From positions 124,001 to 188,000 of the forward strand of contig NZ_JBLWTD010000001.1 of the NCBI RefSeq assembly GCF_048270265.1: a stretch of 64,000 bases of DNA. The letters are read 5' to 3'. A model generated the notes under the pieces. That model made no database searches. It had not been told where the DNA came from and worked only from the letters and a program-made list of their open reading frames with translations. The translations under genes were made by a program, and so were the position numbers. Source of the stretch: Maricaulis sp048270265 (GTDB lineage: Bacteria; Pseudomonadota; Alphaproteobacteria; Caulobacterales; Maricaulaceae). Below are positions 1 through 9,811 of this stretch, piece after piece. The number at the start of each line of letters is the position of its first letter. Position 1 is the stretch's first letter.

Positions 1-1220
1 CTGCCGGCTATGATGACGAGAAGAAGGAAGGTCTGGAGGCGGAAATGCGCGCCCAGACCGAGATCGCGATCAAGGACGCCGACATCTGTCTGCTCCTGAT
101 CGATGCCCGCGCCGGCATCATGCCGCTCGACCAGACCTTCGCTGAAGTCATGCGCAAGGCGGGCAAGCCCGTCGTATTGCTGGCCAACAAGGCCGAGGGG
201 CGCGCCGGGCAGGCGGGTCTGCTTGATGCCTACAGCCTGGGCCTGGGCGAACCGGTCGCCATCTCCGCCGCCCATGGCGAGGGGATGAGCGAGCTTTACC
301 AGGCGATCATCGATGCCATTGGCGAGCAGCCGCGCAAGAGTTCGAAGGCCCGTCCGGATGCCCCGCCGCTGCGCATCGCCGTGATCGGCCGGCCCAATGC
401 CGGCAAGTCGACCCTGATCAATTGCCTGATCGGCGAGGAACGCCTGATCACCGGCCCCGAAGCCGGCATCACCCGCGACGCCATCGCCGTCGAATGGCTG
501 TGGGACGGGCGGCGCGTTCGCCTGCACGACACCGCCGGACTGCGCAAGAAGGGCAAGGTCTCCGATCGGCTCGAGCGGATGAGCGTTGCCGACACCCTGC
601 GCGCGATCAAGTTCTCTGAAGTGGTTCTCTTGCTCATGGATGCCAGTCATCCACTCGAAAAACAGGATCTTCAGCTGGCCGACATGGCCTTTTCCGAAGG
701 CCGTGCCGTCGCTGTGGCGATTTCGAAATTCGATCTCGTGCCCGACCGGGAAGCCTATCTCAAGGAAGTGCGCGAGGAATTCGACCGGCTGCTGCCGCAG
801 ATGTCCGGCGCGCCGCTACTGCCGATCTCGGCCCTGAAGAACAAGGGGCTCGACAAGATCATGCCGACCCTGTCGGTGCTGCATCACAATTGGGACGCCA
901 AGGTGAAGACCCGCGATCTCAATGACTGGCTGCACGAGATGATCGAGCGTCACCCGCCGCCGGCCGTCAACGGCCGCCGGATCAAGCCGCGCTATCTGAC
1001 CCAGACCAAGTCACGGCCGCCGACCTTCGTGTTGATGTGTTCGCGCGCGGCCGATCTGCCGGATAGCTATAAGCGCTATCTGATCAATGGCTTGCGCACG
1101 GCATTTGATCTGCCGGGCGTGCCGATCCGACTGATCGTCAAGGCCGGCAAGAACCCCTATGTCGACAAGGAAGCCGGCAATGAGCGCGGCGGCACCCCGC
1201 AGGGACCCAAGAAACGTTGA
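1..1220 (+). CDS. der: GTPase Der (ribosome assembly), 5' end outside window
   Basis: Tandem-GTPase-domain ribosome biogenesis factor that acts on the 50S subunit in the cytoplasm. The reading frame is already open at base 3 and starts with AGYDDEKKEG, which follows the DTAG of the first G domain in this family, so the start and first P-loop lie to the left. NKAEG of G domain 1 is near base 187. The second G domain has P-loop GRPNAGKST near 388-414 and DTAGLRKKGK near 529-558. The C-terminal part (from about 880) matches the KH-like domain. It ends at TGA 1218-1220, directly before a strong hairpin terminator, and faces a leftward SDR gene. Confidence 0.96.
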   Translation, partial: AGYDDEKKEGLEAEMRAQTEIAIKDADICLLLIDARAGIMPLDQTFAEVMRKAGKPVVLLANKAEGRAGQAGLLDAYSLGLGEPVAISAAHGEGMSELYQAIIDAIGEQPRKSSKARPDAPPLRIAVIGRPNAGKSTLINCLIGEERLITGPEAGITRDAIAVEWLWDGRRVRLHDTAGLRKKGKVSDRLERMSVADTLRAIKFSEVVLLLMDASHPLEKQDLQLADMAFSEGRAVAVAISKFDLVPDREAYLKEVREEFDRLLPQMSGAPLLPISALKNKGLDKIMPTLSVLHHNWDAKVKTRDLNDWLHEMIERHPPPAVNGRRIKPRYLTQTKSRPPTFVLMCSRAADLPDSYKRYLINGLRTAFDLPGVPIRLIVKAGKNPYVDKEAGNERGGTPQGPKKR

Positions 1221-1222
1221 TC

Positions 1223-1251
1223 AAGGCCCGGGCAATGACCCGGGCCTTTTT
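1223..1251 (+). terminator. Rho-independent terminator of der
   Basis: Perfect 10-bp stem AAGGCCCGGG / CCCGGGCCTT (1223-1232 with 1239-1248), 6-nt loop, followed by a short T run to 1251. It starts 3 nt after the der stop codon. Confidence 0.85.
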
Positions 1252-1271
1252 CATGCGGTATTGGGGAGGCC

Positions 1272-1982
1272 TCAGGCGCGGACGATTTCACCGTGGCGCC
1301 GGCAATCGTCGGCAACCAGTTCGTGAATCAAAGGCCAGAGGCTGGCCGGTTCCGGCAGCGTATTCGCGTCTTCGCCGGGGAAGGCCTTGGCCCGCATTAC
1401 GGTTCGAACGGCGCCGGGATAGACGGCATTGATGCGCAACGCATTGTTCTTGTGCTCCTCGGCCCAGGACTGGACCAGAGCGTCGAGCCCGGACTTGCTG
1501 GCCGCATAGGGCGCCCAGAAAGCGCGTCGCGAGGTGGCTGCGCCTGACGAGATGAAGACCGCACGACCGCCGGCCTCGGATTTCATCAGCAAGGCCTCGA
1601 AGGCACGGATCAGGCGGGCAGGGGCCAGCAGGTTGACGCCGATGACCTCATTCCATGTCTTCGCCTTGACCTGGGCAGCGGGCGTCAGCACGCCGAGCTG
1701 GCCGGCATTGCACAGCAGAATGTCGAGCTTGCCCCAACGCTCTTCGATGATGGCTCCGAGCTCTTCGATGCCGTCGCTCGACATCAGGTCCAGTGGCACC
1801 AGGGTCGAGGAACCGCCGGCGGCGCGGATCAGGTCATCGACCTCTTCCAGCGCGCCAGTGGTGCGCGCGGTGGCGATCACGTGAGCGCCGGCCTTGCCGA
1901 GTTCGAGCGCCATGGCGCGGCCAATGCCACGCGAAGCCCCGGTCACCAAGGCGACGCGGCCAGTCAGGTCTGCAGAGGTCAT
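1272..1982 (-). CDS. SDR family NAD(P)-dependent oxidoreductase
   Basis: Classical short-chain dehydrogenase/reductase of 236 residues. The Rossmann motif TGASRGIG is at residues 14-21, NAG at 92-94, and the catalytic set is Ser145 or Ser146, Tyr159 and Lys163 (YAASK). Its start codon overlaps the purF stop (ATGA at 1979-1982), so it is the last gene of the cvpA-purF series and probably translationally coupled. The substrate cannot be read from the sequence. The coupling to purine synthesis may be only positional. Confidence 0.9.
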   Translation of the reverse strand: MTSADLTGRVALVTGASRGIGRAMALELGKAGAHVIATARTTGALEEVDDLIRAAGGSSTLVPLDLMSSDGIEELGAIIEERWGKLDILLCNAGQLGVLTPAAQVKAKTWNEVIGVNLLAPARLIRAFEALLMKSEAGGRAVFISSGAATSRRAFWAPYAASKSGLDALVQSWAEEHKNNALRINAVYPGAVRTVMRAKAFPGEDANTLPEPASLWPLIHELVADDCRRHGEIVRA

Positions 1983-3460
1983 GCGTCCACCAGAAGGGAG
2001 AGTTGGAACTCCTTCGCCGACAGCGAGCGGTCATGATCCATGAGCCGCGTCGGATAATCGCCGGTGAAGTAGTGGTCGGAGAGTTGCGGCGCGCGGTTGT
2101 CGCGCGGGCGACCGGTGATGGCCTTGTACATGCCGTCGACGGTCAGGAAGGCGAGGCTGTCGGCCTCGAGCTTGGTGGCCATCTGCTCGACATTCATATT
2201 CGCGGCGATCAATTCCTTCTGACCGGCCATGTCGATCCCGTAGAAATCAGGGAATTTGATCGGTGGGCAGGCGGAGCGGAAATGCACTTCGGTCGCCCCG
2301 GCTTCGCGCATCAACCGCACGATCTTCAGCGAGGTGGTGCCGCGGACGATGGAATCATCGATCAGCAGCACGCGCTTGCCACGCACGGCGGCGGCATTGG
2401 CGGAGTGCTTGAGCCGGACCGAGAGGTCGCGCCGGTCCTGGTTGGGCTGGATGAAGGTGCGGCCGACGAAGTGGCTGCGGATGATCCCGAGTTCGAACGG
2501 GATGCCGCTCGCTTCCGAATAACCGATCGCCGCTGGCACACCGCTATCTGGCACCGGGATGATGACGTCGACATCGACCGGCGATTCGCCGGCCAGCTGA
2601 CGTCCCATTTCCTTGCGGGCCTCATAGACGCTGCGGCCGCCGATAATTGAATCGGGGCGGGCGAAATAGATGTACTCGAAGGCACAGGTGCGGGCCGGGC
2701 GCGCCGGCGAGAAGCGTTCGCTGCGCATCTCGCCATCGGAGAGGATCACCGCTTCGCCCGGTTCGACGTCGCGGACATAGGTCGCACCGACCATGTCGAG
2801 CGCCGTGGTCTCGGAGGCGAAGACAATGGCATCGTCCAGCTTGCCCATCACCAGCGGCCGGATGCCATAGGGGTCACGGGCCGCGATGAGGCGGTCATTC
2901 ACCAGCACCACGAAGGCGAAAGCGCCCTCGATCTGCTTGAGGGCATGGGAGAGGCGATTGGTCAGCTTGGACTTGCGCGACAGGGCTGCGAGGTGAAGCA
3001 CGACTTCCGAATCGCTGGTCGACTGGAAGATGGATCCGCTGGACACCAGTTCTTCGCGCAGGACGCGTGCATTGGTGATGTGGCCATTGTGCGCCAGGGC
3101 AATGCCGCCGCCGCGCACGTCCGAATAGAGCGGCTGCACATTGCGCAGCACCGAGGCGCCCTGGGTCGAGTAGCGCACATGGCCGATGGCAACCTTGCCC
3201 GGAAGGCGGGAGGGCATGTCAGGGGAGGCGAAGTTCTCGCCGACCAGGCCGAGATAACGCTCGACATGAAAACGCGACCCGTCATGGGTCGCGATACCGC
3301 AGGCTTCCTGGCCGCGATGCTGCAGCGCATGCAGGCCGAGGGCGGTGAGAACACCGGCGTCCTCGCTGCCGTAAACGGCGAAAACGCCGCATTCTTCCTG
3401 GGGTCGATCCGTAATGGGATCGTAAGTCAGCGTGGAGGGAAGTGCGTGTTTATCGCTCAT
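1979..3460 (-). CDS. purF: Amidophosphoribosyltransferase
   Basis: First committed step of purine synthesis: PRPP plus glutamine to phosphoribosylamine. It has 493 residues with a short propeptide ending before Cys24 (EECGVFAVYG), the N-terminal nucleophile of the glutaminase domain. The PRPP loop VLLIDDSIVRGTT is at 364-376. Cys259 and Cys398 sit where two ligands of the Bacillus-type iron-sulfur cluster are expected. The two C-terminal ligand positions before FTGDYPT read SDHY instead of CxxC, so the cluster is probably absent or changed. The gene overlaps cvpA upstream and the SDR downstream by 4 nt each (ATGA), as in a tight operon. Confidence 0.97.
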   Translation of the reverse strand: MSDKHALPSTLTYDPITDRPQEECGVFAVYGSEDAGVLTALGLHALQHRGQEACGIATHDGSRFHVERYLGLVGENFASPDMPSRLPGKVAIGHVRYSTQGASVLRNVQPLYSDVRGGGIALAHNGHITNARVLREELVSSGSIFQSTSDSEVVLHLAALSRKSKLTNRLSHALKQIEGAFAFVVLVNDRLIAARDPYGIRPLVMGKLDDAIVFASETTALDMVGATYVRDVEPGEAVILSDGEMRSERFSPARPARTCAFEYIYFARPDSIIGGRSVYEARKEMGRQLAGESPVDVDVIIPVPDSGVPAAIGYSEASGIPFELGIIRSHFVGRTFIQPNQDRRDLSVRLKHSANAAAVRGKRVLLIDDSIVRGTTSLKIVRLMREAGATEVHFRSACPPIKFPDFYGIDMAGQKELIAANMNVEQMATKLEADSLAFLTVDGMYKAITGRPRDNRAPQLSDHYFTGDYPTRLMDHDRSLSAKEFQLSLLVDA

Positions 3461-4113
3461 CCATCGTCATCCTGGTCATCCGTGGTCGAACCGATCAGCT
3501 CATCTAGTCGGTTTCTGTCCCGGCTGCCATAGGTGGCCGCATCATTTCTTATGGTTTCTGCAATCGGATCATAGACGGGGTCGGAGGCAGCCTCGGGCAG
3601 GCGTCCGGTCGCGGCCAGGCGCGAGGTCGCTGGCGCCAGTGTCTGAAGGGCGCGGGCGGTCGCATTGACCAGCGGATAGATGCGCGAGGCTGTCACGGCG
3701 GCCGGTGGCTGACCGTTTGTCCCGAGGGTCGCGGTCATGACGATCACGCCGAGTGCCAGCAGGATCAGGCCGCGGACCACGCCGAAGGCAAAACCGAGCG
3801 TGCGGTCGACGACATTGACGTCATCGCCCTTGGCCAGCCCTCTCGAGAGCGAAGAGGTGACGAAGGTTATGGCCAGATAGACCAGCAGGAAGATCACGGC
3901 CCCGATCGCCAGCGGCGCGAGCCAGTCGGGGTCGATCAGATCGCGAGCCGGCTGCAGAAAGGCCGGAAGTGCCCACAGGGTCGCCAGCGAGGCGACGACA
4001 AAGGCTGTCATCGACAGCGCTTCGCGCACGAAACCGCGCACCAGCGCCAGAAGCCCGGATATCAGCAGGACGGTCAGACCGATCCCGTCAAATGCACTCA
4101 AGGAGCCGTCCAT
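3457..4113 (-). CDS. cvpA: CvpA family membrane protein
   Basis: Inner-membrane protein of 218 residues of the colicin V production family, usually found next to purF as here. Four hydrophobic segments fill residues about 8-130 (start MDGSLSAFDGIGLTVLLISG). The C-terminal 70 residues are polar, ending in an acidic tail (DDQDDDG). Its stop overlaps the purF start (3457-3460). It starts 11 nt after the radA stop, so radA-cvpA-purF-SDR reads as one transcription unit. The biochemical role of the family is poorly defined; a link to envelope stress is reported for relatives. Confidence 0.92.
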   Translation of the reverse strand: MDGSLSAFDGIGLTVLLISGLLALVRGFVREALSMTAFVVASLATLWALPAFLQPARDLIDPDWLAPLAIGAVIFLLVYLAITFVTSSLSRGLAKGDDVNVVDRTLGFAFGVVRGLILLALGVIVMTATLGTNGQPPAAVTASRIYPLVNATARALQTLAPATSRLAATGRLPEAASDPVYDPIAETIRNDAATYGSRDRNRLDELIGSTTDDQDDDG

Positions 4114-4124
4114 CGGCCTGTTCC

Positions 4125-5501
<1,377 letters not shown>

Positions 5502-5561
5502 GGCGAATCGTCTTCTTCAACTTGGCGCTTAGTTCACACTCTGTTCCGCCGTGCGGCAAGC

Positions 5562-6653
5562 TCAGTCTGCTGTGACAGGGGCAGGCTGGTAGACGCGCTG
5601 GAACCGCTGGCCGAGGCGGACGAGGAATTCATAAGTGATGGTGTGCGCCGTCTCGGCCAGCGCCCCGACATCCTCACCCAGGAAACTCACCCAGTCGCCC
5701 GGCTCAACGGGGGCGGTAACATCGCTCAGGTCGACAGTGGTCAGATCCATCGAGATGCGGCCGATGATCGGGACCCGGGTGCCGCCGATGCGGCCAAACC
5801 CGCCATCGCCGCAGGCGCGCAGCAATCCGTCAGCATAGCCGGTAGCGACGGTGGCAATACGCATGTCGTGTTCGGCGGTGAAAATGGCGCCATAGCCGGC
5901 GCAGTCACCGGCAGCGATAGTGCGCACCTGTAGCACCGGTGCCTCGACCCGCACCGCCGCCTCGAACGGATTGGGGCCGCCCTCGGCTGGATGGCCGCCA
6001 TACAGGGCCAGCCCCGGGCGCAGAATGTCGAAATGATAGCTTGAGCCGAGCATGGCGCCGCCGGAATTGGCGAAGCTGGCCGGGATGCCGGAGAAGAGGT
6101 CGCGAATGCGGGCGAACCGCTCCAATTGCCGGGCGTTGAGCGGATGGGACGCTTCGTGGGAGCAGGCCAGATGGCTCATCAGCTGGCGCACCTCGAGGCC
6201 GGCGAGCCAGTCGGGATTCTCCATCAGCGTCCGGGTCGCGTTCGGGCCGAGACCGAGCCGGTTCATGCCGGTGTCGAAATGGATCGCGCAGGGCAGGTCC
6301 GGCGCCAGCTCGCGCAGCTGATGCAATTGATGCAGATCGTTGATGACGGGAAACAGCTGCGCCTCGCGCAGCGCCGCCAGGTCGGTGGGCCAGAACCCGT
6401 TGAAGACGAAAATCTCCGCCGGTCGTCCGGCCAGCGCGTCGCGTGCCTCGCGGCCCTCGGCCGTGTGGGCGACATAGAATGTGCGGCAACCGGCATCGGC
6501 CAGCGCGGGCAGGACCTGCATCGCGCCGAGTCCATAGGCATTGGCCTTGACCACCGCGCCGACCCGCGCTCCCGGCGCCATCGCCTGCAGGCGGGCGTAA
6601 TTGCGCTGGATCGCGGCGAGATCGATGATCAGACGCGGCGCCGGCTGAACCAT
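5562..6653 (-). CDS. alr: Alanine racemase
   Basis: PLP enzyme interconverting L- and D-alanine for peptidoglycan; 363 residues. The PLP lysine is Lys36 in VVKANAYGLGA. The C-terminal half has the family segments GMNRLGL, CAGYGAIF (expected catalytic tyrosine) and VATGYADG. The frame is open upstream to 6746, but those codons overlap dnaB. The ATG at 6653, 4 nt after the dnaB stop, gives MVQPAPRLIIDLAAIQRNY, which matches the family N-terminus, so I chose it. It is probably cotranscribed with dnaB. Confidence 0.95.
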   Translation of the reverse strand: MVQPAPRLIIDLAAIQRNYARLQAMAPGARVGAVVKANAYGLGAMQVLPALADAGCRTFYVAHTAEGREARDALAGRPAEIFVFNGFWPTDLAALREAQLFPVINDLHQLHQLRELAPDLPCAIHFDTGMNRLGLGPNATRTLMENPDWLAGLEVRQLMSHLACSHEASHPLNARQLERFARIRDLFSGIPASFANSGGAMLGSSYHFDILRPGLALYGGHPAEGGPNPFEAAVRVEAPVLQVRTIAAGDCAGYGAIFTAEHDMRIATVATGYADGLLRACGDGGFGRIGGTRVPIIGRISMDLTTVDLSDVTAPVEPGDWVSFLGEDVGALAETAHTITYEFLVRLGQRFQRVYQPAPVTAD

Positions 6654-6657
6654 CGGG

Positions 6658-8139
6658 TCAGTCCTGGCCGTCTTCGAAGCGGACATCGAGATCGCTGAAC
6701 TTCGTGCGCGCGCCGTCGAAGGCCAGCTTGGCCGTGCCGATCGCACCGTGGCGCTGCTTGCCGATCACGACTTCGGCGAGCTTTTCGATCACGCGGAACT
6801 CTTCCTGCCAGGCCAAGTATTCCGGCGTGTCCTCACGCGGCTTCTCGCGTTCCTTGTAATAGGCCTCACGATAGACGAAGAGCACCACGTCGGCGTCCTG
6901 CTCGATCGAGCCCGATTCACGCAGGTCGGAGAGCTGGGGCTTCTTGTCCTCGCGGCTTTCGACATTCCGCGAGAGCTGGGACAGAGCGATGACGGGAACT
7001 TCCAGTTCCTTGGCCAGGGCCTTGAGGTTCTGGGTTACTTCCGAGACTTCCTGCACCCGGCTATCGCCCGGTCGGTTGCGCGAGGAGGTGACCAGCTGCA
7101 GGTAGTCAACGATGATCAGGTCGAGCCCGTGGGTGCGCTTGAGACGGCGGGCGCGCGCGGCGAGGGCGCCGATTGGCAGACCACCCGTGTCATCAATGTA
7201 GAGCGGCAACGACTGGATCTCGAGCACTGCGTCGCGGATTTCCTCGTACTGGGTCGCGTCGATTGTGCCCTGGCGGATCATATAGCCGGGGATGCCGGTG
7301 TAATCGGCGATCAGACGCATGGCGAGCTGTTCGGCCGACATTTCCAGCGAGAAGAAACCGACCACGCCGCCCTTGGTCGTCTTCATCGTGCCGTCGGGTT
7401 GTTCTTCGCTGGCGTAATTGCGCGCCACATCGAAGGCGATATTCGTGGCCAGCGCGGTTTTCCCCATCGAGGGACGCCCCGCGAGGATGATCAGGTCGGA
7501 CGGGTGCATGCCGCCGAGCTTGTCGTCCAGCGCTTTCAGGCCCGAGGAAATGCCCGACAGTCCGCCATCACGCTCATAGGCGGCGGCAGCGGTCTCGACG
7601 GATTCGGTCAGGGCCTGTTTGAAGCTGACAAAACCGCGCGAGGTCGAACCGGCCTCGGCGAGATTGAACAATTGCTGTTCGACAGCCTCGATCAGCTTGC
7701 GTGGCTGGGTTTCCGAATCGGTAGTCGCGGTCGCCGACAGTTCATCACCGATGCGGATCAAGTCGCGCCGCAGGGCGAGCTCATAGATCATTCGCGCGTA
7801 TTCGGTGGCCGCGGAATTGTTCGCCGCGCTCTCGATCAGCACGGCCAGATAGGTGGTGCCGCCGATCTCGCGCAGGCCATCATCGCGGTCGAAATGGGTT
7901 TTCAGAACCACGGCATCGGCCAGTGAGCCGCGACCGATCAGGTCCGAAGCGGTTTCGAAAATCCGGCCATGGACGGGATCATAGAAGTGCTCGGGCTTCA
8001 GCCAGTCGGCGACACGGTGATAGATCTCGTTGTCGTAGAGCAGGGCACCGAGGAAGGCCTGCTCGGCCTCCAGATTGTGCGGCGCGGTCTCCAGCGTCGT
8101 CGGTTCGCCGGTCTCGAAGGTCATCAGCTCAGTGGTCAT
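6658..8139 (-). CDS. dnaB: Replicative DNA helicase DnaB
   Basis: Hexameric 5'-3' replication fork helicase; 493 residues, no intein. The N-terminal domain covers about 20-120 (HNLEAEQAFLGALL), the RecA-like core has Walker A GRPSMGKT at 221-228 and Walker B LIIVDYLQLV near 340. A second in-frame ATG lies five codons downstream (8124) and could be the true start. It runs leftward into alr; the ribosomal protein operon with its own terminator lies upstream. Confidence 0.97.
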   Translation of the reverse strand: MTTELMTFETGEPTTLETAPHNLEAEQAFLGALLYDNEIYHRVADWLKPEHFYDPVHGRIFETASDLIGRGSLADAVVLKTHFDRDDGLREIGGTTYLAVLIESAANNSAATEYARMIYELALRRDLIRIGDELSATATTDSETQPRKLIEAVEQQLFNLAEAGSTSRGFVSFKQALTESVETAAAAYERDGGLSGISSGLKALDDKLGGMHPSDLIILAGRPSMGKTALATNIAFDVARNYASEEQPDGTMKTTKGGVVGFFSLEMSAEQLAMRLIADYTGIPGYMIRQGTIDATQYEEIRDAVLEIQSLPLYIDDTGGLPIGALAARARRLKRTHGLDLIIVDYLQLVTSSRNRPGDSRVQEVSEVTQNLKALAKELEVPVIALSQLSRNVESREDKKPQLSDLRESGSIEQDADVVLFVYREAYYKEREKPREDTPEYLAWQEEFRVIEKLAEVVIGKQRHGAIGTAKLAFDGARTKFSDLDVRFEDGQD

Positions 8140-8249
8140 GCGAATGGGATACAGGCTCGGCGGTCGGGATGCGACCCCTCAATCCGCGCAGGGTGAATCT
8201 TTGCCACAGTATTTCCCCGGCCTGTGGACGGGTGTGGAAAAGTCCGGTT

Positions 8250-8287
8250 GCAAACAAAAACGGGCGGATCAAATGACCCGCCCGTTT
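8250..8287 (-). terminator. Rho-independent terminator of the rpsF-rpsR-rplI operon
   Basis: Perfect 10-bp stem AAACGGGCGG / CCGCCCGTTT (8258-8267 with 8278-8287). On the minus strand it is followed by TTTTTGTTT. It lies 26 nt beyond the rplI stop. Confidence 0.88.
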
Positions 8288-8312
8288 CCGGCATTCAGCG
8301 TTGGCTGAAGGC

Positions 8313-8939
8313 CTAGTCTTCGTCGGCTTCAGGCGCTTCCGAATCGTCCGCACCTTCGGCGCGGCGTTCGGCCAGTTCTTCGCCTTCTTCGCTGGCTTCG
8401 AAGAGTTCGGCAGCCTGGGCTTCGGCGATGGCGCGATCTTCGTCAGCCTGGGCTGCGATCACATCTTCACCGGAGGCCTGGCGTTCGGCTTCGTCGAGCG
8501 AGCGGGCGACATTGATCGTCACCGTCACGGCCACATCGGCGTGCAGGCGGATCCGGATGTCGTGCAGGCCCAGCTTCTTGATCGGCGCATGCAGATCAAT
8601 CTGCGAGCGGGCGACCGAAGTGCCGGATTCGGAAACGATCTCGGCAATGTCACGCGAGGAGACAGAACCGTAGAGCTGACCGCTTTCACCAGCCGAGCGA
8701 ACCATGACGAAGGTTTCGCCATCGATCACTTCACCGGCGGTTGCCGCTTCAGCAGCCCGTTCGGCATTGCGCGCGATCAGGGCTTCTTTTTCCGCTTCGA
8801 AGCGGGCCATATTGCCTTCATTGGCGCGGAGCGCCTTGCCTTGCGGCAGAAGGAAGTTACGGGCGAATCCCGGGCGGACCGAGACAATATCACCCATGAC
8901 GCCGAGCTTTTCGACGCGTTCCAGGAGAACCAGTTTCAT
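8313..8939 (-). CDS. rplI: 50S ribosomal protein L9
   Basis: Ribosomal protein L9, 208 residues. The N-terminal domain MKLVLLERVEKLGVMGDIV with GFARNFLLPQGKA (about 24-36) is typical, and the C-terminal domain follows a helical linker. The protein is longer than the usual 150 residues because of an acidic, Ala/Glu-rich C-terminal tail from about residue 155 (ending SEAPEADED), a common alphaproteobacterial extension. Last gene of the rpsF-rpsR-rplI operon. Confidence 0.96.
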   Translation of the reverse strand: MKLVLLERVEKLGVMGDIVSVRPGFARNFLLPQGKALRANEGNMARFEAEKEALIARNAERAAEAATAGEVIDGETFVMVRSAGESGQLYGSVSSRDIAEIVSESGTSVARSQIDLHAPIKKLGLHDIRIRLHADVAVTVTINVARSLDEAERQASGEDVIAAQADEDRAIAEAQAAELFEASEEGEELAERRAEGADDSEAPEADED

Positions 8940-8951
8940 CGTGCGCTCTCC

Positions 8952-9206
8952 TTAATCCATCACATAGGGAAGCAGAGCCATCTGGCGGGCGCGTTTGATG
9001 GCGCGGGCCAGTTCACGTTGCTTCTTGGCGGATACCGCCGTGATACGGGACGGGACGATCTTGCCACGCTCGGACATGTAGCGAAGCAGGAGCTTGGGAT
9101 CCTTGTAGTCGATCGCAGGCGCATTTTCGCCGGAGAACGGACACACCTTGCGACGGCGCATGAACGGCCGGCGGGCTGGCAGGTTTGCAATATTATCGGA
9201 TGACAT
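8952..9206 (-). CDS. rpsR: 30S ribosomal protein S18
   Basis: S18, 84 residues, with the family core RRKVCPFSGE, IDYKDPKLLLRYMSERGKI and the basic helix KKQRELARAIKRARQMALLPY. Shine-Dalgarno AAGGAGAG precedes the ATG at 9206. Middle gene of the rpsF-rpsR-rplI operon, 12 nt from rpsF and 12 nt from rplI. Confidence 0.97.
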   Translation of the reverse strand: MSSDNIANLPARRPFMRRRKVCPFSGENAPAIDYKDPKLLLRYMSERGKIVPSRITAVSAKKQRELARAIKRARQMALLPYVMD

Positions 9207-9218
9207 CTGTTTCTCTCC

Positions 9219-9575
9219 TTACGACCGGAAATCGCGGCGCGGACGACGATCATCCTTCTTCGACAGGATCGCCGAAGGTTGATCGGTGTGCTCGTCGACA
9301 CGAAGGGTCATGAAACGCATGACGTCTTCGGACAGGCGCTGCAGGCGCTCAAGTTCGTCGATGACGGCGCCATTGGCGTCGATATCGATCAGGCCGTAAT
9401 GACCCTTGCGCGACTTGTTGATGCGGTAGGACAGGTTGCGCAGGCCCCAATATTCGATCTTGCCGGTCTTGCCGCCATTGGTCTCGATCAGGGTCTTCGT
9501 TTCTTCCAGAAGAGTTTCCATCTGGGCCGGAGAAACGTCCGGGCGTACGATGAATACGTGCTCGTAAAGTGCCAT
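9219..9575 (-). CDS. rpsF: 30S ribosomal protein S6
   Basis: S6, 118 residues, starting MALYEHVFIVRPDVSPAQ and containing the family segment GKIEYWGLRNLSYRINKSRKGHY. The frame stays open upstream to 9713, but only the ATG at 9575 has a Shine-Dalgarno (GGGAG) and the conserved N-terminus. The C-terminal 15 residues are a charged tail (KKDDRRPRRDFRS). First gene of the leftward ribosomal operon, divergent from fabD. Confidence 0.97.
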   Translation of the reverse strand: MALYEHVFIVRPDVSPAQMETLLEETKTLIETNGGKTGKIEYWGLRNLSYRINKSRKGHYGLIDIDANGAVIDELERLQRLSEDVMRFMTLRVDEHTDQPSAILSKKDDRRPRRDFRS

Positions 9576-9811
9576 CTTGGCTCCCTTCATAAGCGGTTGC
9601 GGCGCAAGCCTCGCCGAAGGGGCGGGCAGGCTCGCGGTGGCTCCTGGACCGATCCGCCACACCATGTGACGGAGATAAAGGGACAGGACCGCAACCAAGC
9701 GAAGCGCGGCCATAGCCTAAAGCCGTGGGGCGTGCAAGCCGCATCCCCTCTTGCGCGTGCAACATGACAAGGGGTATCGAGCGGACAATTCAATTGACGG
9801 GAGGCGTTCTG
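9576..9811. promoter_or_regulatory. Divergent rpsF / fabD regulatory region
   Basis: A 236-nt region between two divergent operons, with no credible gene. It must hold the leftward rpsF promoter and probably a fabD promoter. A weak leftward candidate is TTGCAC (complement of 9732-9737) with GCTATG (complement of 9711-9716), but the 15-nt spacing is short. GGGAGG at 9799-9804 is the fabD Shine-Dalgarno. Confidence 0.4.
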
